Of a stretch of 10,201 nucleotides of DNA, positions 9,191 to 10,201 are shown piece by piece (the first letter of the stretch is position 1; the number at the start of each line of letters is the position of its first letter). The DNA comes from Nitrosomonadaceae bacterium. Lineage in GTDB: Bacteria; Pseudomonadota; Gammaproteobacteria; Burkholderiales; Usitatibacteraceae. The stretch is taken from NCBI GenBank assembly GCA_021300055.1, contig JAJTHU010000074.1:1-10201 (forward strand). Direction: 5' to 3'. The translations under genes and the position numbers were made by a program. The notes under the pieces were generated by a model. The model ran no database searches and was not told the DNA's origin. It saw only the letters and a program-made list of their open reading frames with translations.

Positions 9191-9196
9191 ATTATA
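9191..9196 (-). promoter_or_regulatory. Candidate -10 box of the uppP promoter
   Basis: The minus strand reads a perfect TATAAT here. Transcription would begin near 9184, leaving a leader of roughly 20 bases before the TTG at 9162 and only about 10 before the TTG at 9174, which again favours 9162. The hexamer 17 bases upstream reads CCGCTG, a poor -35, and there is no extended -10 TG. The promoter is therefore weak, activator-dependent, or a chance match. Confidence 0.45.
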
Positions 9197-9200
9197 GAAT

Positions 9201-9230
9201 TCGACCATCACCTCAGCGGGAACTTACGAT
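9201..9230 (+). promoter_or_regulatory. Weak candidate sigma70 promoter for the PEBP gene
   Basis: TCGACC (9201-9206), an 18-base spacer and TACGAT (9225-9230) each match four of six consensus bases. If real, transcription would start near 9237 and give a leader of about 120 bases containing the palindrome at 9297-9312. It lies just beside the uppP -10 box on the opposite strand, so the two promoters would be divergent and back to back. This is the best candidate I can see, but the match is poor. Confidence 0.2.
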
Positions 9231-9296
9231 GGACTTAATCGCTCATTGTGGTTTAGATGCGCGTTTCGTGTGCCGTCGACCTCGGCCCAACCCCGC

Positions 9297-9312
9297 TGCG
9301 AAGGCCTTCGCA
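9297..9312. repeat. Perfect 16-base palindrome upstream of the PEBP gene, possible operator or leader hairpin
   Basis: TGCGAAGGCCTTCGCA is an exact self-complementary sequence ending 46 bases before the ATG of the PEBP gene. In DNA it could bind a dimeric regulator. In RNA it could form a GC-rich stem, though with almost no loop. It lies in non-coding sequence, so codon constraint does not explain it. No regulator family is suggested by the sequence alone. Confidence 0.4.
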
Positions 9313-9313
9313 A

Positions 9314-9340
9314 CTTCCGTCAATTCCACTACTTCCACGA
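9314..9340 (+). repeat. Three TTCC units spaced exactly 9 bases apart
   Basis: TTCC occurs at 9315, 9324 and 9333 within units that read ACTTCCGTC, AATTCCACT and ACTTCCACG. A looser fourth unit (AATTACAAA) runs into the ribosome site. The array is short and degenerate, and may be chance or an unstructured C/T-rich leader. Confidence 0.25.
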
Positions 9341-9345
9341 ATTAC

Positions 9346-9353
9346 AAAGGAGA
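9346..9353 (+). promoter_or_regulatory. Strong ribosome binding site of the PEBP gene
   Basis: AAAGGAGA lies five bases before the ATG at 9359 (GGAG at 9349-9352, six bases away). It selects this ATG over the longer in-frame reading that begins at 9257 and has no such site. Confidence 0.8.
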
Positions 9354-9358
9354 CTCTG

Positions 9359-9943
9359 ATGCAGCCTAAATTTCGCATTCGCCAACTAACAGTCGCGCTC
9401 GCAGCCGCCGCAATGGTCGGCGCCATCGCCCCCGCAGCGGCCAAAACAGGCTTCACAATCTCTAGCCCTACGGTGAAAGACGGCGCAACACTTACCCTTG
9501 AGCAAGTGTTCAAGGGCTTCGGTTGTGAGGGCAAAAACGTGTCGCCGGCGCTGGAGTGGAAAGGCGCCCCAAAGGACACCAAGAGCTTCGCGGTCACGGT
9601 ATATGATCCAGACGCGCCAACTGGCTCTGGGTGGTGGCACTGGGTGATGTTCAATATTCCTGCGGACGTCTCCAAGCTAGAAGCGGATGCCGGCAACCCT
9701 GGTGCAGGCAAGGCGCCAAAGGGCGCGGTACAAAGCCGTACTGATTTCGGCGCGCCGGGCTTCGGTGGCGCGTGCCCGCCGGAGGGCTCAAAAAAGAAGC
9801 CGCATCGCTACATCTTCACCGTGTACGCGTTGAAAGTCGATAAGCTCGACCTCGACGCTAACGCATCGGGCGCTCTCGTCGGTTACATGATTAACGCCAA
9901 TAAGCTTGGCAAGGCCTCCTTTACGGCGCGCTACGGCCGTTAA
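9359..9943 (+). CDS. Exported PEBP-family protein (YbhB/YbcL, Raf kinase inhibitor-like)
   Basis: This 194-residue protein belongs to the phosphatidylethanolamine-binding protein family, whose bacterial members (E. coli YbhB, YbcL) have a small anion-binding pocket and mostly unknown ligands. Residues 1-28 look like a Sec signal peptide: basic N-terminus (MQPKFRIR), Ala-rich hydrophobic core, and APAAA before Lys29. The mature part of about 166 residues should therefore be periplasmic, like YbcL. The first family motif is YDPDAPTGSGWWHW at 82-95 (Asp83, Asp85, His94). The second is CPPEGSKKKPHRY at 139-151 (His149, Arg150), followed by the typical FTVYAL strand. The ATG at 9359 is chosen because it has a strong ribosome site and puts the signal peptide at the N-terminus; extending to 9257 adds 34 residues unlike the family. 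The gene is flanked by a divergent and a converging gene, so it is probably transcribed alone. Its role cannot be read from the sequence. Confidence 0.92.
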   Translation: MQPKFRIRQLTVALAAAAMVGAIAPAAAKTGFTISSPTVKDGATLTLEQVFKGFGCEGKNVSPALEWKGAPKDTKSFAVTVYDPDAPTGSGWWHWVMFNIPADVSKLEADAGNPGAGKAPKGAVQSRTDFGAPGFGGACPPEGSKKKPHRYIFTVYALKVDKLDLDANASGALVGYMINANKLGKASFTARYGR

Positions 9944-9958
9944 TAGACTGCCACCAAC

Positions 9959-10001
9959 AACTCAGTCGGTCACTTGCGTTGCAGTGTGAGCCGACTGGGT
10001 T
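9959..10001. terminator. Long imperfect hairpin between converging genes, possible bidirectional terminator
   Basis: AACTCAGTCGG (9959-9969) pairs with CCGACTGGGTT (9991-10001) through 11 bp with one G-U pair. The inner part can continue with CACTTGC against GCAGTG around a GTT loop, with bulges. It lies 15 bases after the PEBP stop and includes the stop codon of the minus-strand partial gene at 9970-9972. There is no T-run on either side, so intrinsic termination would be inefficient by the usual rule. The stem length and its place between convergent 3' ends still suggest a shared terminator or a 3'-end stabilising structure. Confidence 0.5.
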
Positions 10002-10201
10002 GCACCGCGATAGCCGCATCGCGGTCGCCGACGTAGCGGCGCAGGCGTTCGCGCTGCGTATCGCTCAACACGTAAATGGGGCGGTCGGTCCAGTACTCCC
10101 GGGCCAGTTGCGAAGCAAGGCGTCCGACGGCGGCCGAAACGGCGTCCGGGACGTTATCTACCCGCAGTCGATCGAGGCGCGCATCGTCGAGGAAGATGGA
10201 C
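9970..10201 (-). CDS. Unrecognised protein, C-terminal 76 residues only
   Basis: An open frame runs on the minus strand from the right edge to a TGA at 9972-9970, giving 76 residues without a start. It begins SIFLDDARLDRLRVDN and ends AIAVQPSRLTLQRK. The composition is soluble, rich in Arg, Asp and Ala, with an amphipathic helical stretch (AVSAAVGRLASQLAREYW) and a likely beta strand (PIYVLS). There is no membrane segment or motif that I recognise. It is supported as coding by the uninterrupted frame, natural-looking residue composition, strong GC at third positions and a plausible termination hairpin. The visible part is too short for a family call. Confidence 0.7.
   Translation of the reverse strand, partial: SIFLDDARLDRLRVDNVPDAVSAAVGRLASQLAREYWTDRPIYVLSDTQRERLRRYVGDRDAAIAVQPSRLTLQRK

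Noticed and set aside
9257..9358. N-terminal extension of the PEBP gene by 34 residues
   Set aside because: It would bury the signal peptide inside the protein, has no ribosome site, and the ATG at 9359 has a strong one.
9229..9369. Small open frame of 46 codons overlapping the PEBP start
   Set aside because: Its ribosome site is weak, the peptide has no recognisable feature, and the palindrome and TTCC repeats explain part of its sequence; chance opening in GC-rich DNA is more likely.

Overview
The window reads as bacterial chromosomal core sequence from a proteobacterium, most likely a betaproteobacterium or a related gammaproteobacterium. The reasons are a PilJ/ChpA type IV pilus chemosensory pair of the Pseudomonas/Xanthomonas/Burkholderiales kind, an uppP gene, and fairly GC-rich coding DNA. 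The lineage is inferred from gene content only. I see no mobile element, CRISPR array, tRNA or rRNA.

Layout. Positions 1-1982 hold the pilus chemoreceptor pilJ, whose 5' end is cut by the window edge. After a 40-base gap comes chpA (2023-8259), a 2078-residue hybrid CheA-type kinase on the same strand and probably in the same operon. It carries several phosphotransfer (Hpt) domains, a full CheA core and a C-terminal receiver. Only 21 bases separate the end of chpA from the end of uppP, which lies on the minus strand (undecaprenyl-diphosphate phosphatase, best start a TTG at 9162). A 196-base divergent intergenic region follows. It holds a perfect minus-strand TATAAT box for uppP, a 16-base perfect palindrome and a run of 9-base-spaced TTCC units in front of an exported PEBP-family (YbhB/YbcL) gene (9359-9943). 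The right edge carries the last 76 codons of an unrecognised minus-strand gene. Its stop codon lies inside a long imperfect hairpin shared with the 3' end of the PEBP gene.

How the genes work together. PilJ senses a periplasmic or pilus-linked signal and, through CheW-type adaptors, controls autophosphorylation of ChpA. ChpA passes phosphate to CheY-like regulators that set type IV pilus extension and retraction, and in some species cAMP. The adaptor and response-regulator genes (pilG/pilH/pilI type) would be expected upstream, outside the window. The downstream genes are unrelated housekeeping or accessory functions: lipid-carrier recycling for peptidoglycan, and a periplasmic PEBP protein.

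I found no convincing undescribed system. The points most worth a second look are the non-histidine phosphotransfer-like module in ChpA (Thr493), the atypical third Hpt (His1023), the absence of pilK/chpB/chpC-type genes after chpA, and the palindrome upstream of the PEBP gene.
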